A stretch of DNA of 64,000 bases from Strigamia acuminata (Eukaryota; Arthropoda; Chilopoda; Geophilomorpha; Linotaeniidae), in NCBI GenBank assembly GCA_949358305.1, contig OX442314.1, positions 15,183,060 to 15,247,059 on the forward strand, read 5' to 3'. The notes below the pieces were generated by a model that was given only the letters and a program-made list of their open reading frames with translations, was not told the DNA's origin and did not search any database. The position numbers and the translations under genes were made by a program. Of the stretch, positions 1 to 15,100 are shown piece after piece. Numbering within the stretch: the stretch's first letter is position 1; every line of letters starts with the position of its first letter.

Positions 1-108
1 TGTAAACACAAGTAATTCCTAGCAATCTTTCCGTGTCATTTTTAGCTGACTCACTAAGTGTCAACGTTCCATAAATAGCGATCGCATGTTGCTAGCGAAA
101 CAATGTAC

Positions 109-3100
109 CTTTGACTTTCTGTACGTCCGCTTCACTAACACTGGTGCAATATGGTTTTGCCTGAAGATGTCCAGCTATCACCTGCAAACAATTGATATTT
201 GTCTGGCATGTAGCAAAGAGTTCAATCTGCAACAAAACAACAACAAAATTCAATTATAAATCAGTCTTGGTTTCAAATTACAACTTTTATGTTTAATAAA
301 AAAACTGAAACGTATAATTATAATTGCAAGATAAGATGAACTGGTTTTTCAATAAAACCTAACTTTTAAACATGACGTCATTCTTCCTAAAGTTTCACAG
401 ATCACTTGCGAATATTTAAAAATAAATTTTATCAAATTCTCAAGAGAATAATAATAAAATGAATTGACTTTTATGCGCTTCATTTATTCTCTACTTGAAG
501 GGTCACCTTTTTTGACCTCAATGGATATCACACACGAATGAACACAAGTTGAGGTTACATCCCGAGTTGTACCAACTAATTTTATCTCGTAAAACTCTAC
601 AAAAGTGGACATCAACTTACTTTAATTGGTGACGAGCTAAAACTTTACACCGATCTGTCATTCCAGCGAATAGTTAGCATCTCCAATCAGATGAGAAACA
701 AGGCTGGCTACATTTTTTTTATAAATTAATCTAAACCAAGACACGCCTATTTTGCTGACGTATATCTCTCATACGTGAGGCCTTGACTGTACTCTGTCGG
801 CAAATTCTAAAAGCTGCCCCGTTTAGCAACATTCCCCAGCTACGCACGTAAGCCATCCAAAGACCGTTAAATGGCCCGTGACAAATCACATTCACAGAAA
901 ATATACATAAATGTCTCAATTACGTTTATCTATAAAACTATAAAACTCGAATTGTATTTTCTGTCGAATTTTTAGACGCTTTTTATTTATAACAAAAAAA
1001 TCTTTTTGGTTAAACTCATTTATTAACTCGTGATAATTTTTCCTTACGTATTCTGATGCTGAACTCAAAGAACTATGCCTTTTCCCACGGACATCTTTAA
1101 CCACATGCTTTCGGACTCGTGTTTCCAACCACTGAAGCTGATTGCAGGAATCGTCAATGATGTGATTCAAATCGTCTACATCAGAATCAGAATCTTCTTC
1201 CATATTATCGCTCGAATTCAATGCCTAAAACGAAAATAATAAATTGTATAAACACAAATAGCAATGGAGAAACAATAGAGTTCATGAGTTCATAAACTGA
1301 TAAATCCAAATAGTTGCATCAAAAATTCAATTGTTTCCATGTAAAGATGAATAGAATAAGGAAACTTATTGAATTAAACATTTTAAATTAAAGAAACATT
1401 CCCAATTTACCTGTTTCCTCGAAAACCGTCCTGAAATTCTTAAATTTCGTAATCCTTTATAACTTCCAACTGAAATGCTGTCAGACTGGCTTTCAATAAA
1501 CGCACTGTAGTCATCGCCAAAATTCACAAGTCGCTTTATCAAGTCTTCGTCAATCTGATTTTCAGAATATGTTTCACTCAGATACGGGGCTTCCTAGAAT
1601 CAAACAATTAAACATGATTATTTGAATACAATTTTCGAAATGCTTTGTTTTTTTACTTGGTAATCATCCCACGCTTGTTCCGATAATGAACTTAATTCTT
1701 CAGTCTGTTCTCGTCCCAACTTGTGAATTTTTTCAACCATCGTAGGTTCACTCTCCGAATCTGAAACATCCGCTTGTTTGACACCTTTGTTTGCCTCGCT
1801 GGAATATTGTTCAGTGCCCGAAGATTGTCCCGCACTTTTTCCACCTCCACTGCTGGACGAATGTGATTTTGAGCCACGCGAATGACGTCGCACGTGGTGA
1901 ATGAGCGTTTTTTGATTGCAACCGTCCGAACCATTGGCACTGCCCTGAGTTAGGGAATGATTGTCAGATCCAGAATCACTTCTTCGTATGTGACGTCGTC
2001 GAACTTTTGCAGATTTCGTTTTACGTGCAGATATTAAATTGATGCTTTCGGATGACGGACTGCACACATCTTTCTCGGTTAAAATGGATGGAGAACTATA
2101 CAAAAAAAAAATAAAAACATAAAATAATAAGAAAAAAAATTACAATTAAATAAATTAAAAGAAAAATTATAAAAACGTACCTGTTATCAAAGCAATTGCT
2201 TTCCAAAGCGGTGGGAGTTAAAAGAACATTAAGGGCACTTTCCGAAATGGAAAAAGGAGATAAATCCAGTCGATTGGTTAACTGGTACAATTCCGTCACA
2301 CTCCACGGTCGAATCCCATTGCTTCTCTTTTTGTTTCTCATAATAACCTTTCCATTACCTTCATTTAATTCCATCGTACCATCCAACGACCCGTTTCGTT
2401 TATGACATAATATTACACTATTATTGAGATCTTCGGACGTCTCCGAATGTTCGTCTTCCGAATCATTACTTGTGCATTCTCCGCTCGCATCGCACGAAGA
2501 ATCCAACACGGTGGTGGGTGGCAGCGCAGGAGCGATGGGGGAAATCGGGTTTTGTTTTCTCAGCCATTCTTTCAAACGATTCGCTTTAATTTGTGCCTCT
2601 CCCAATTTCAATGGTTCCAAATTGTGTCTTGGTCCGAGCATTTCCGTGAGCGACTCCTTCCTTACTAATCTATCGGCTGCTTCTACGAGTGCGTGTATTG
2701 AGTTTTGGCATTGTTTATGATCCTCTGGAAACTTGTCGGTGATAATTTGCTGTTTCTCGCGAAAGTAGTCGTCTTCCGACCAATCGATTCTGCTCACCGT
2801 TGAATCCAATTCAAAACTACTATCTACGGATCCGACATCCGACCAACGGGTTAGACATCTCTCTTGCCCGACTGAGTGAGGAAAGTCGCGCGAGTTGCGT
2901 TTCAGAGGTGTGCTGTGTGTCAGGTACGAATTTAACTCTTCTGGATCTTCAAATTTACACTCTGGGTCAGTGTCGACATGGCGGAAATAATATGTGGCAC
3001 AGTTTGGTCCTGGTCTGGTTACGATCCCGTTGCCATCATCAGTTCCATCCATTTGTTCTTGAATGGAGTCGGTTTCTTCTTTCGCTTCCGATTTCATCTC

Positions 3101-6100
3101 TACGTCGTCGATTGAATTTCGTTTTTCGTACGAATAAATCTGTATCGATTCTCCGTTGCGATCTTCGTTCGAAGATAACTGAGTGGAGCTTTCACTCGAG
3201 TAACCTATATCTTGAATAATTTCGAACGGTTCAAAAGAACCTTCGCGGCCGGCTTTCAGTTCAATTATGCCAGTTGTTCCCACCATAACACCTTTATCGT
3301 TTGTTGTTGTCATTTCAATTCCATCGTTTCCAGTTCCAATATCCCTGGTCTTGACATCGAGAGACATATTTAAAGGACCTTCAATGGCACTGTAAAATTC
3401 TTCTTCCATCTCGTCCGATATTAACCCATCGCAATCGGTATCGTCGTCTAATGAAGTGCAGTTTGGTGAAAAACAAGCTCCATTTGTGTCCTGCTTTTGC
3501 GATGTTAACAGGGGGTTACCAGACCATTCTCCGCTCAATCGAGGATATTTCTTCAAGGGTTCGTCATCAATGCTCGATTCCAATAACTTTCCAGGAAATA
3601 CTCCCTTAAAAAATAAAAATATAAATCAATCAAATCGTTATCGCGCAACAAGATCACTACCTTCATTAATCACATAAATTTACTGCTTTTTTTCAAGCAC
3701 AGGAAAAAAATAAAAGGATAAAAAACGTATTAGACAAACATCATTAACTTATGCGCTCTGTCACCCTCAAAGACATGACATGGGTGCACACACTAAGAAT
3801 AAACTTCCTTGTAAGCCATTCACGTAAAAGCATAGAAAAATTGGTACATTATAATTACCTATACAAAACCACTTGAACTGAGCTCCAACTCTTTGTATTC
3901 GTTCAGGCCATTAGAATTTCAAACAAACCCCGACTAAATAATTTTTGCTGACATCATTGAAGGCCGATTTTTTGTTTAAAGAAATATATTCACAAAAAAA
4001 TATATGATAAATAAAAACCTTGAAGCTACTGATGTTTATGCATTCGATTCTTGTTGTAACATTGATTATTTAACCGTATTGAAAAAAAATAGCATATGAC
4101 TCGATGGTAATCTTATTTCTGATATAAAATGTAGTAACATAAAACTATCGGCTATGACTCTGCTTCCTCTATAAAACTATTACACTTTGCTGCTGAGATT
4201 AAATTACGATTCATTTTTAGAAAAACAATTCACATAAAATCACATTTCGAACACGAGGTTCATATTTATTTTTAATGTTTTATTTATAATTTTATTTTTC
4301 CAACTTTTTAGAATTATTCATTTTTCTTTCTTCATTGAAACTTTATTTAAAAAAAACATATTTTTAACATTTAAAATTTAAATTTTCCAAACCTTATTAA
4401 CAGGAAATTGCACAAAAAAATTTGTAAAATTACAATTCAAATTACCTTTCCCGACTTTCCATTTCACCAGACTCATAACTCCAAATTAAACTTCAAAAGA
4501 TTATTTCGCAACAATTCAGTATATTAAAAATAGATAATTACCAAAACAAGATCCAAGCACTTCTTAATGTTTATTACAAGAGAAATGACCTGAACTTTCA
4601 CGTACAAACACATAGTAATATTTTTTTATTATTATATCTCAGAAAGCATCTCGAAGGAACGAGTTAATAGTAAATTGTAATAATGATATATTAGAGAAAA
4701 GTAAATGAATTTCATTCCCTCCCGTGGGCACAATTTACTTCGTCCCATATCTAAGCATCTTAAAAACCTCAACTAAAAACTAACGTTCCCAAACATTTAA
4801 TTTTTCAAACGACAACTTAAATTACATTTCAAGTGCACATTCGCCATGAAAACTGACCTAAAATAACGCAATTCCCACTGCCCAACTTTAAAATATAGTA
4901 GTAGCCAGCCATTTAATACTTTTCAAAAAAGAAGAATACAAGTTTAAAAGTTAACTTCTTCAAAAAGCAGAGGAACTCATGCGTTCAGTTCAGTTGAAGG
5001 CAAGATAAATTTTGTCGACATGACCACAAACACTATAATTGTGTAAAAAAAAATCTACATTTTTTCTAACTTCATGCATAACAAAATAAAATAAACATTT
5101 TGCCAGCGTGTTAAATGATTTTTTTTATCTTCTTTTATATTGCAAGAATGCGAACGAAGAATAATTCATTACTATAATAATTGGATTCATATGCTAAGCT
5201 ATAAAACTCAACATTAAAGACGAGTTTAATTTTGCATATTAACTATTTTATTTTATATAGTTAAATAAAAAATGAGTTACTAAGAGAGATCAATGTACTC
5301 TCAACAAGATCCAGGCAGATGGTGCCTACACGATCAATCCCCACTCCTAATTAAATTGACAAAAGCGCTCACTTGCGACTTATGTATAATTATATCAGTA
5401 TTCCAAGATTTACAACATCACTTCAAACATATAATACCACCCATTCAAGTTCACTAAACCGTTGCAGCAGCTGCAACTCACTCCACGTATTTGAGCCACA
5501 TGTCAAGGCATGCGCCTCTAACAACTGGTGTCTTAGAAAAATAACAAAAATTCTACACAAAAACAAAAACAACAAAATTAAAAATCCCTCAAATTTCACA
5601 TCTGATATAAATTTTACTGATATAATTAAACAAAACCAAAACAGTCTCTAATTATGGTAATAAATAAAAATACATAAAAAAAATAAACTTTTTACCTACA
5701 TGAAGTGATGTAAAGTATTCCAGTCAGTCGATAAAAGTTTTAAAACAATTTCCAGACATTAAAACTCACAGTCTGGTCTTAAAGAATGACGCATGGTCAA
5801 GAAAAGGTGCCAAGCTCGCACTCAACCAGACGCTAACCAAACACTCCACAACTGGCCTCTCCCCCAGTGAGGCTCATAAAGAGTATTGAGCGCAGTGGCT
5901 TCAGCTCCACATGTGAGGACCGACCCCTTAGGCCAGAAAATAAACGCTTAGAGAATGGTCGCATAAAATAGAACCTGATCACGAATCCTCCGAACAACAT
6001 GACGTCACAGCTTGCAGCGATAAACAAATAATCGTGAAGTAATCTTTGTTTAAATAACAACTCCAAAGTTCATTAGTTTTATCTCAAATCATTTTCCACC

Positions 6101-9100
6101 AAACTGCTAAATGCCTTTAATTTTTCCACACACCGATGCGAATAAACCCACAAAAACAAACAAAAAAACATTCAATTTATTCGTTGTAAAACAAATTTCA
6201 ATTTAAAAAACCAACTAACACCCAGCAATAAATTGCTCAATTAAAATAGAGGGAGAAGGGAATCCTTAGGTTTAATTTTAACTTACGACACCTGAGTTAA
6301 GCGTGGAATACTAATGACCATTCCATGCCCACCTATACATTTTCTTCAAATGGGTCTTTATTTTCTCAACTTACTTTCGTCTAAACCAACCCAAATATCA
6401 AATGTCTCTCGAGTTCTTAAAAAGAACATAAAAGGAAGCTCCTATTTCAAGGTGAGGCACCCTAGATGATATTACACACAAATTTACCTTGACCACCTGG
6501 GCCCATTCATGGCCCAACCTAAAATTAAAAATTCAATTATGTGGAAAACTCTTTTGACATCAGTGATCCATCTTCCTTCTCCCCCTGGTCCCTTGCACCC
6601 ATTTTTCATGCAAATCTGACTCAACTTCTGCTTTGTTCTAACGTCATTTCATACGAACAAAGAAATTGAATGTTGTTGTCTAATTTATTCCCAATAATCT
6701 GACCCTTCTTCCCATATGTTGCAAGTTGCCATCACCCCCTTTTAAAGGCTAACAAAATCCAAGGCAACTAACCATCTCTTGTAAATACAAAAAAGGCAAT
6801 TTGCGAGAGTCGAGGTCGCTCTTTTGAGTATTTGGTTAAATGTTTAATGTTTTTCTTGTCATAAATTTTTCCCGTGTGGTGCAGTTTCTAGTATTCCTCC
6901 CCTTGACCTGACTTATTAACACAGCAAGATTTCTTTGCCCTATACCAAAGGCCAAGGGTTCTTATTCAGGGTACTAAAATTGACTGCAGTTATTTTTTTT
7001 TACATTACTACTGTTAAGAATTTCAATTACTGTAAAAAATGCAATTTTAGTTTTTAATGATAATGACTGACTGGAATTTGAGACTATTTGTCATTTGGAT
7101 GAACTCAACTTACTTCACGAAATTTCGCAATAAGCTCTTCAATCACGAAATGACATTCAAGAGATTTTAACCAAGTTGCGTGCCATCTTCGTTGTAGGTT
7201 GTGAGCAACAGTTTGCACATGAGCTGCATCTCGGACGAGGTTTGGGGCTTGATCGTCTTGTTGCAATTGGTCGCACAATTTCAAAACTGACAAAACATTT
7301 TTTTGATGCGATTCGATGTCCTTTTGCAAAGCCTGCAATTTAAAAAATAAAAAAAAATTAAAAATTTAGACAAAAAATAATTTTTTTTTGCACGGATACA
7401 AAATTCAGGAAATTATTTAGCAATTCAATTTAAAGTCCTAATATTTTTTTTTCTAAAATTTTCGTGTACGAAAAAAAAAAAAACCTCATCAGTGAACTTG
7501 ACTTCCCTTCATATGAAACTGGGTACAAAGGATTGTTATTATGGCGCGCGTAATAAGCTGAAATGTATTTCAAATTGCACATAAAAAAATCGACGTGACC
7601 CTTCCTGCTTGAATAGATTCAAAATATTTGCATTTTTTACGCTTAAAACATTTTTTTTCCTCCAAAAAAAGCCCTCAACTGGATTTAATAGATTTAAACT
7701 ACGAAAGTTTAACCATACATGTAATGCAGTGTAAGTGTACAATTTTCTTGCATTCAATTCTGGTTTAAAGTTACACCCAAATGATCACAATTGAATAGTC
7801 TCAATCTGTCCACTGATAATAAAAAAGAAGAACAAAAAAAACACTGAAGAGCTACTAGACACGTATATTATCATCAAGCGAACCAGGAACAGGTGGAGTT
7901 GCTTCGAGGGCACTCATTGAATAACGCCTCGAAAAAAAACAAAGCAAAGATAAATTTATCTACCAATAAAGCAATGCTACCATGTCCAACAAAATTGCAA
8001 ACTTTTTTCGAAGTAATTTATTTTCTAAAAAAATACAATCAAAACGTGCAGAAATGTATTTTACGCTATTTTCCACGGTCAAATTGCTCAGGTCACATTT
8101 TTATTCTCCTATAAGCTTATTTTCAAGGGGATCTAGTTTACGATACACAAAATCGAGTGACAAGTTAATTGGTGAATTGCAAAACTTCCTCATGACACAA
8201 TTTCTGTTTATTAACATACATAAACAATACACAAAGAAAAAATATTCATTAAATCTTAAAATTTTCATTTTTTTCCCAAATCATGACCTAAACCCTAAAG
8301 TTACACACGACTTCAAGTAGAAGCAAACTCAAAAATCAGTTTCCATCCCTCTAGTCATTCGTTTCTTTTAAGATTGGTGTGTCAGGCAGAATCAAAGCAA
8401 TTTTTATAGATTTTATGTCAGTTTCATTTGCGAGATCCGGAAGAAAAAGGTTTTATTTTCAGCCTGCATTAATCTATTTTCCTTAATTTTTATTGCACAC
8501 GTCGGCGTATAAGAATTTCACACAGCTATAAACCGATTAAAATTTGTAAAAAATAATAATAATATAATAATAGCTATATTGTTTACTGTAGTTGGAAGCA
8601 ATTGCCTGCTGAGTCATCTGGAACCAATGTGGGTAGAACCAATTAAGTTTTTTTTTTTTTAAATTTTAGGATAAACAAACATACTCTGCACAACTCATTG
8701 GTGAAAACAAAAATTTCCTTAACTTAAAAAACAAAACTATTCTTCTGAACTCTTTGGGTTGTTGCACTCAACAAGTACAACTGAAATAAACCAGCGTGCA
8801 GCGTTATGTGGTAAACAGTCAGCACGTAAAGAACGCGTAGTCGAAACGCTCCAATTACAATCAGGGTAAGAAGAAAAAGTGCTGGAATATAAATAAAGTT
8901 CCTTCAATTCTTAGCACTATATTAAGCCTTTTCGTCACTTGGGTCCATCTGGTATAAAGTAAACATTTTGGAATGTGTTTACGAGTAAAAAGAGAAAAAA
9001 CAACCCAAACAATTCAAAGTTAAAACTCTATTCCATTCTACTTTTCACCAATTCCATCCCCCACCCAACGCCGCAATAATTTTACACATCCGTCTAATAA

Positions 9101-12100
9101 AAATTTCACGGAATTACATCCTACCCGCACACAGGTGTGATTTGTGACTTTGCATTAATGGTACTTAAAAGATAAACAAAAATCAGTCTACCAATATCAT
9201 ATCCAAACAAATGGTGATAAACTCTGATAGTTCAATTAAAAATCAACATCCAATCGGTGCCATTTGCTAACCATTAAAACTAGCAATCTATATTTATATT
9301 TATATTTTTTTTCTTCTGTTATCTAATTGCTCGCACACCTTGATGGCGTGATATTTAACGTCATTGAAACCTGCGGACAATACAAGTTCACACTATGAAA
9401 TTCCAGGAAAAATGAACTGACGTTTTAGCCTTGTCCTATCGTCCTCACAGCAAAGTGATTAATGAACTCGGCTCAAACAACTATATGTTTTACCGCTCAA
9501 CGCCAACTACTAGGAAAGTAATTAAAACTCAATAATAATAATAAAAAAAAACTTAGCATAATATCTTACAAACCCAAAAATGCAGACCTCATGCAAATCC
9601 AAATCTAATCTCCCCAGACCAACGCAGTTTTACTTAAAATAGAAAATATTCCAACAACAATTTTTTTTACGTGTGAAAGAAAAACAGTTTTTGCCATTCA
9701 CGCACTTTTAATTCTCAAATTTAGAAACAAAGCCTTCCGACCAGAGAAACACGCGTGGCCGATTTTTATATATTTTAACATTTTATCCAACTTCAAAACA
9801 AACAAAAGAACCGAAGAGGGGAAATAAAATTCTAATTTCTCTCGACCCCTCCTGCGCAGAACCTCATCCTTTGTTGTACAGGTTTATGACGAGATGAAAC
9901 GATTGCAACTTTCAAGCGAATTTTATACCTTATTCGATATGGGCTGACCAAAACTATTAACCTGTGCATCATCTCGGGATAAATTCATGGAAATTTACAC
10001 CCACATCTCCGTTAGGCACTAACGACTATTTTTGTTGCAATGGCAACAGATCACGCCCAGAGGTTAATGGCATCGACGGCAAATGAAAACTCAACCAAGA
10101 ATAGAATCCATACTTTAATGAAATAAAATAACCCTTTGGTGCTTTCCACAAACTTCAGTTTGCGTCAAACTAAAATGAGGACACTCACAAAAAATGCCGT
10201 TAACTGCTATTTTAAAATCATTCTTTGCTTCAACCTTGGGTATTAACACACTTAGCCAACCACCGGGGGTGTATGAAAACCTCAGAACTGATTTGTGCAA
10301 AGAATGAGACAATAATATTCATGCATCAGTTCCAACTGCCAAAAGTCATCAACCCGCTTGTCAACTGTCAATTACTCGCTTTTCCAATCAACTTTGTGCC
10401 ACCAGGGGTAGTTTAGTCAAAGATAAATGGTGGCTATCAGTGTTGGTCGTAAAATTTTCACTGCAATCACCTTTACCCCCAACAACCAAACACCTCTGGG
10501 GAGGGAAGCGCCCTCCCAGCAAGCTGACCTCATGACCAAATACCCAGTGCAAAGAAACCTCGTTGGCAGCAAGTCAAAGCGCTAGACACAAGGACGTACA
10601 ACAGATTAAACTTACTTCCGTTTCCAGTTGAATGCTCTTTTAAAAATGTGCCTTGATAATTTTTCTTATTGATTGAATGGCGCGTAATAAAGAAACTCAT
10701 TTCACTCGATTTTTCACTCTTTAGTTTTCCCTTTCGAAGGTTTTTGACCCAATAGTTTCAAGCATTACTGAACAGGTAACTCCCTTCTCATATTTTCCAA
10801 CTAAATTTCCTAACCCTTCCAACATTTTTCGGTTCCATGTCAAAGGTTTCAGGTATGCGCCATGCGGTTATCTAATTTCAACCCCAAAAAAACTTTCTAT
10901 TCTTTCACTTATCTTATCATATTTTTTAAATAAATAAAAAAACAAAATTGTAAAATAAACGATTAAACATTTTGAGCAAACTCACTAAAATATATTTTTT
11001 TTCCTTCCAAATTTTTCATCATCCTAATTAATTTAATTATAAACCAATATTAAACAACTGCTGGAAAGATTAATTAAAATCTCATTAGCACATGACTCAT
11101 AAAAATACAAGTCGCAAATACGATCTGATCAAACCTTATAAACAGATTATGATTATACTTATCAACGTCAATCGCCCTCGGAAAACCACACATCACCACA
11201 AGTAACAGAATACTCGCATGACGTTATTTCCACACATATTCTAATAAATAAATAAACTAAACCTTACATCTACTTTAGATACCTCAATGCAGGAAACGTC
11301 ATTTTTATATTCACACAAAATTCAATGGTCTAACTCCAGCCCCCAAACTTCTGTTCAGAAAAATACCAAACGACTGAGACTCCATTCGCCATATATCGGA
11401 TATCCCTACACATATCTTACAACACACTTCCTTTGCACAAGAAATGAACGTTTCCCAACCGACTTCGATCATCCTTCCTGCTACTGCGCTACAGAAGGGT
11501 TGCCACAACCGAATTACAACCACCTCATTTTTTACTGTGTCAATCGAATCCAAATCCATTCGACTTTCCTCAAAACTAACCTGGAAATAAGATGTGATTC
11601 ATAAACCACCTTCCACCTGCCAGCACCAGCAGACGAGAGCGGAGGCGTCGGGAGACAGCAGAGTGTGGCAGCCAGTTGGCGATTGTGGCGGCTGTTAGCG
11701 CATCCAAGGCCGGGCCGTTCTATTTGCAAAGGGAGGGATTCAACTCCCTTTCATTGACCAAGCCAGCAGGTGGAAATCGTCGCACAGAACTCGATGCAGG
11801 ATTGCAGGAATAACGTTTAACTGCCTCAGAAGTTCATTAAATATAAAAGTTTTAATAAAGAATTGGCATCTAGACCTTTTTGTATTCATCTTTAATCGTC
11901 TGTCGAGAATGAATTAAAAGTTTTTTCTTTTGTATTTCTCCACAATTCAACTTTCGTGAGCTCATGTTAACACTATAATTAGTGCATTACAAGTCGGTGT
12001 AATACTTAATTCAAGCAATAACTCCAACCGTCTCATTTTTTTGCCTTCATTATTTTTTTTAAATAGGAAACAAAATTCAATGACAATTAAGATAATGAGT

Positions 12101-15100
12101 TCCACATTTGATGCTTTTCAAAAGATCACCTAGCCTGAAGGCAAACACGAGGAAGAACTTCGAAAAGTCATGTTAATTATACCTTAGTCCAAGCAACGAT
12201 TAGGCTATAGAAAAATTAGGCTGAACAATTCCTTCAAGCGATGATTTTTGCCAATATGTGAAAACAGAGGTAATTGAGCATAACACCGTACTTTTTACAT
12301 CATTCAGGGGCGGATCTTTCTAAGGGCTGTATGGGCCACAGCCCAGGGCCCCCACAACAACAGTGGAGCTCCAGAGGACCCGCAGGACCCCAATTAATTT
12401 AGCATTTCCGGAAGTGCAGTGACTAATTCGAATAACATGGAAAAGAAAAAATGAAGTGACTAAATTCATGTCTGACATAAACGTATTATTTTCATGACGC
12501 GCTGTGATTGGTTGAGCGATGCACTGAGACACATTGATGAAAATACTCGGTTCAGTCTAGGTTAGGTTTGGGAAGATAAACCCCCGAAAACAGCACCCAG
12601 GATTAAAACTCAGTTAGTTTCTTTGCAATAATGGCCGATTTTTTTGTTTCTGTGAAGCAATATGTGATTTATAAATCAATATTCAGAGATTGCTCATTGC
12701 GTATCGGTTTCATCATACACAAAGAGTAATTTTGACATGTTCATTATCTGGTTTATTTCCCACCCTACTGATTGCATTTAATCTCCCCCATTCACATGGT
12801 CTCAAGCACAATGGCTGTTCTTTATTCTGGGATCAAAATAAGGCCTATTCAAATGAGATGTAATCACAAAGCCTTCTACCTTTTTGTTGTGCAGCCACAA
12901 ATAATGAGATTAATTTCAATTGAAGCAGGTTTTATTATTCTGTGGTTATTTACCAAACTACTGCACTGATTAAATTGGTTTTTGATATCATTGTAGTTGG
13001 GCTATTGGACCACATCTAATATACGATAGGTGCGTTCAATTCCAAATTACCAAAATCCAATTACAAAAACTTCATTATAGAATCGGGTTTTTAACTTTGA
13101 ACGAGTTAAATTTAACTCGTTCAAAGTAAACCTTGAACATGCGCAGTTCTGACTTCCACTGCCAATGTATTCGATTTCAAAATGGTCGCCAGAAAAAGTG
13201 TTAAAATCGGGTCGAAATCCAAAGAATCCACCGAACATTTGGATTATGAGAATCGGTCTTTCGAGAATCCGATTCTAAAAAATATGACAATAACGCGCCT
13301 ATTGATATTCATAATTATAAGCAAAATATTAACTAAAAAAAAAATCAAATTTTAAAATCAAATTTATTGACATTTTTTCTATTCGAATTAATTAAAACGA
13401 GCAGGAAACATAAATTTAAGTCATCTTTCTTTCCACTCTCTTTACAGCAAAACCAAAAAAACCTCTTTCAAAAGCGAACAATCCCTCAAGTTATCTAACC
13501 ACTCAATCAGAGTTCCTTGGAATAAAAACTGCCAACTCATTTCCATAACTTTTTACTAATCACAAAAAAAGAAAAATGAATGGAACTCGTGTTCCACGTC
13601 CAAAAATATTCTAAAAAAATAAAAATAATAACAGTGTAGTTATTATGTGCCAGTCACCTCAAAAACTAAAAAAAACAAAAAAAATACCATGACATAATGT
13701 ACAAATGATATAATCTCAAAAGCATTTAACATCTTCCCCTTAATAAAATGCAGGCAGGTGGTGATGACAGCAAAAGAGGGGAAGAGATAAGTGGAGTACA
13801 AATAGGAGTGGCCTTTTAAAATTGTGCATCTAAACGTGTTTGCGACTTATAATTAACGACAGGGCAAGAAAAATAAATGTAAGAAATGGATTTTGAATTG
13901 GTTCAAGTTTCAATGTCCGAAAAGTGAGTCATATGGGATAGTCTGGATTCTTTCTATTTACTAAATTTCTTGCCCCATACATGTGTCACGTTTCATATTG
14001 AAGAGAGAGAAAAAACGTGTGTAGGCATCAATTTTCCAACTCAGCTTTTCAAATTTAAATCATTCTTTCAATGCAAGAATGAATTGTTTGTTTGTTCAAT
14101 TACTCTTCCTTAACTCGAATAAAAAATAAAATTTAAATGCTAAAAAAGTTTAGTTCCACACTCATGAGTCAACAATCTCAATGACCATGTGCTAAATATA
14201 AACTCAACCCTTTCAACTTCACTCAGTCAAAACTTTCTTTAATTAGATGACCTCATTTCACTAGATTAGAATAGGCGTGAATACCGTTTCCATTCTCCCC
14301 AAAATACAAATGTGATCTCAGAGCCATCTACCAACTGTTGACGAAAACAGCTAACTCTGATCAGGACTGTTGTTACCTGTTGCCATCTGGTGAACAATTT
14401 GGAATACACACACATTTTTGCATTTCTTGGGCGGGAAATACAAGATTTATACATGTAAACATGATTCAAATTTTCATCTTCAAGTTATAACAATAATTCC
14501 GACCCCCTTGGTTAACAGATTTACATAAGGCACAAGTTGGGGGTCTGCTTATTTATAAACAGGGTCGCGCCGTGGGGGCAAACGGGTATGTTCCCCTGGC
14601 CTCGCATTTGTTGGTGATTTGCAAAAGAATCTTTATTTTCCTGTTTTTGGGTCACAAATTTATTTTTGGCTTTCTTGCCCGTGGCCTTGCAACTAGGGTG
14701 ACCAGATTTAGGAAGGATAAACTGGATGCATAAAAAAGTATTTTTTTTTACATATTATTTTGAAGCAACGTTTTTGAAGAAAAAATTCAAAAAAATTATA
14801 ACATAAATTATGTTATAATTTTAAAATTTTCGAAATTTCATCATTTAAATTTGTTTAAATTTTCAACCCGGACATTTGACCGTAACTAAACCCTCTTTCG
14901 GGACATGGGGCTCAAACCGAGACGCAGAGTCACCCACTAGCCACTAGCCCTAGTTTATCTGGCATATGCATTACAATTAATTTCAAATTATCTCTGTTTA
15001 CTGTTTTGGAAAGAGTAAAATGCTTTCGACAAATATCAAGGGGAGCCAATATTCAAACAAATTCCCGTAACTCTCTAATTAGTGATTTACAAATCATACA

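Noticed and set aside
2196-3219. Plus-strand ORFs over the 1.4-kb klarsicht-like exon
   Set aside because: Antisense shadows of a minus-strand exon whose phases match both neighbours.
12306-12400. hAT-like end CAGGGGCGGATC with GC-rich sequence
   Set aside because: No matching inverted end or target duplication was found nearby, so it is noted only as a possible fragment.
14540-14990. GC-richer stretch with CAGGGTCGCG and ACTAGGGTGACCA motifs
   Set aside because: It resembles transposon debris, but no ends, duplication or coding frame could be fixed.
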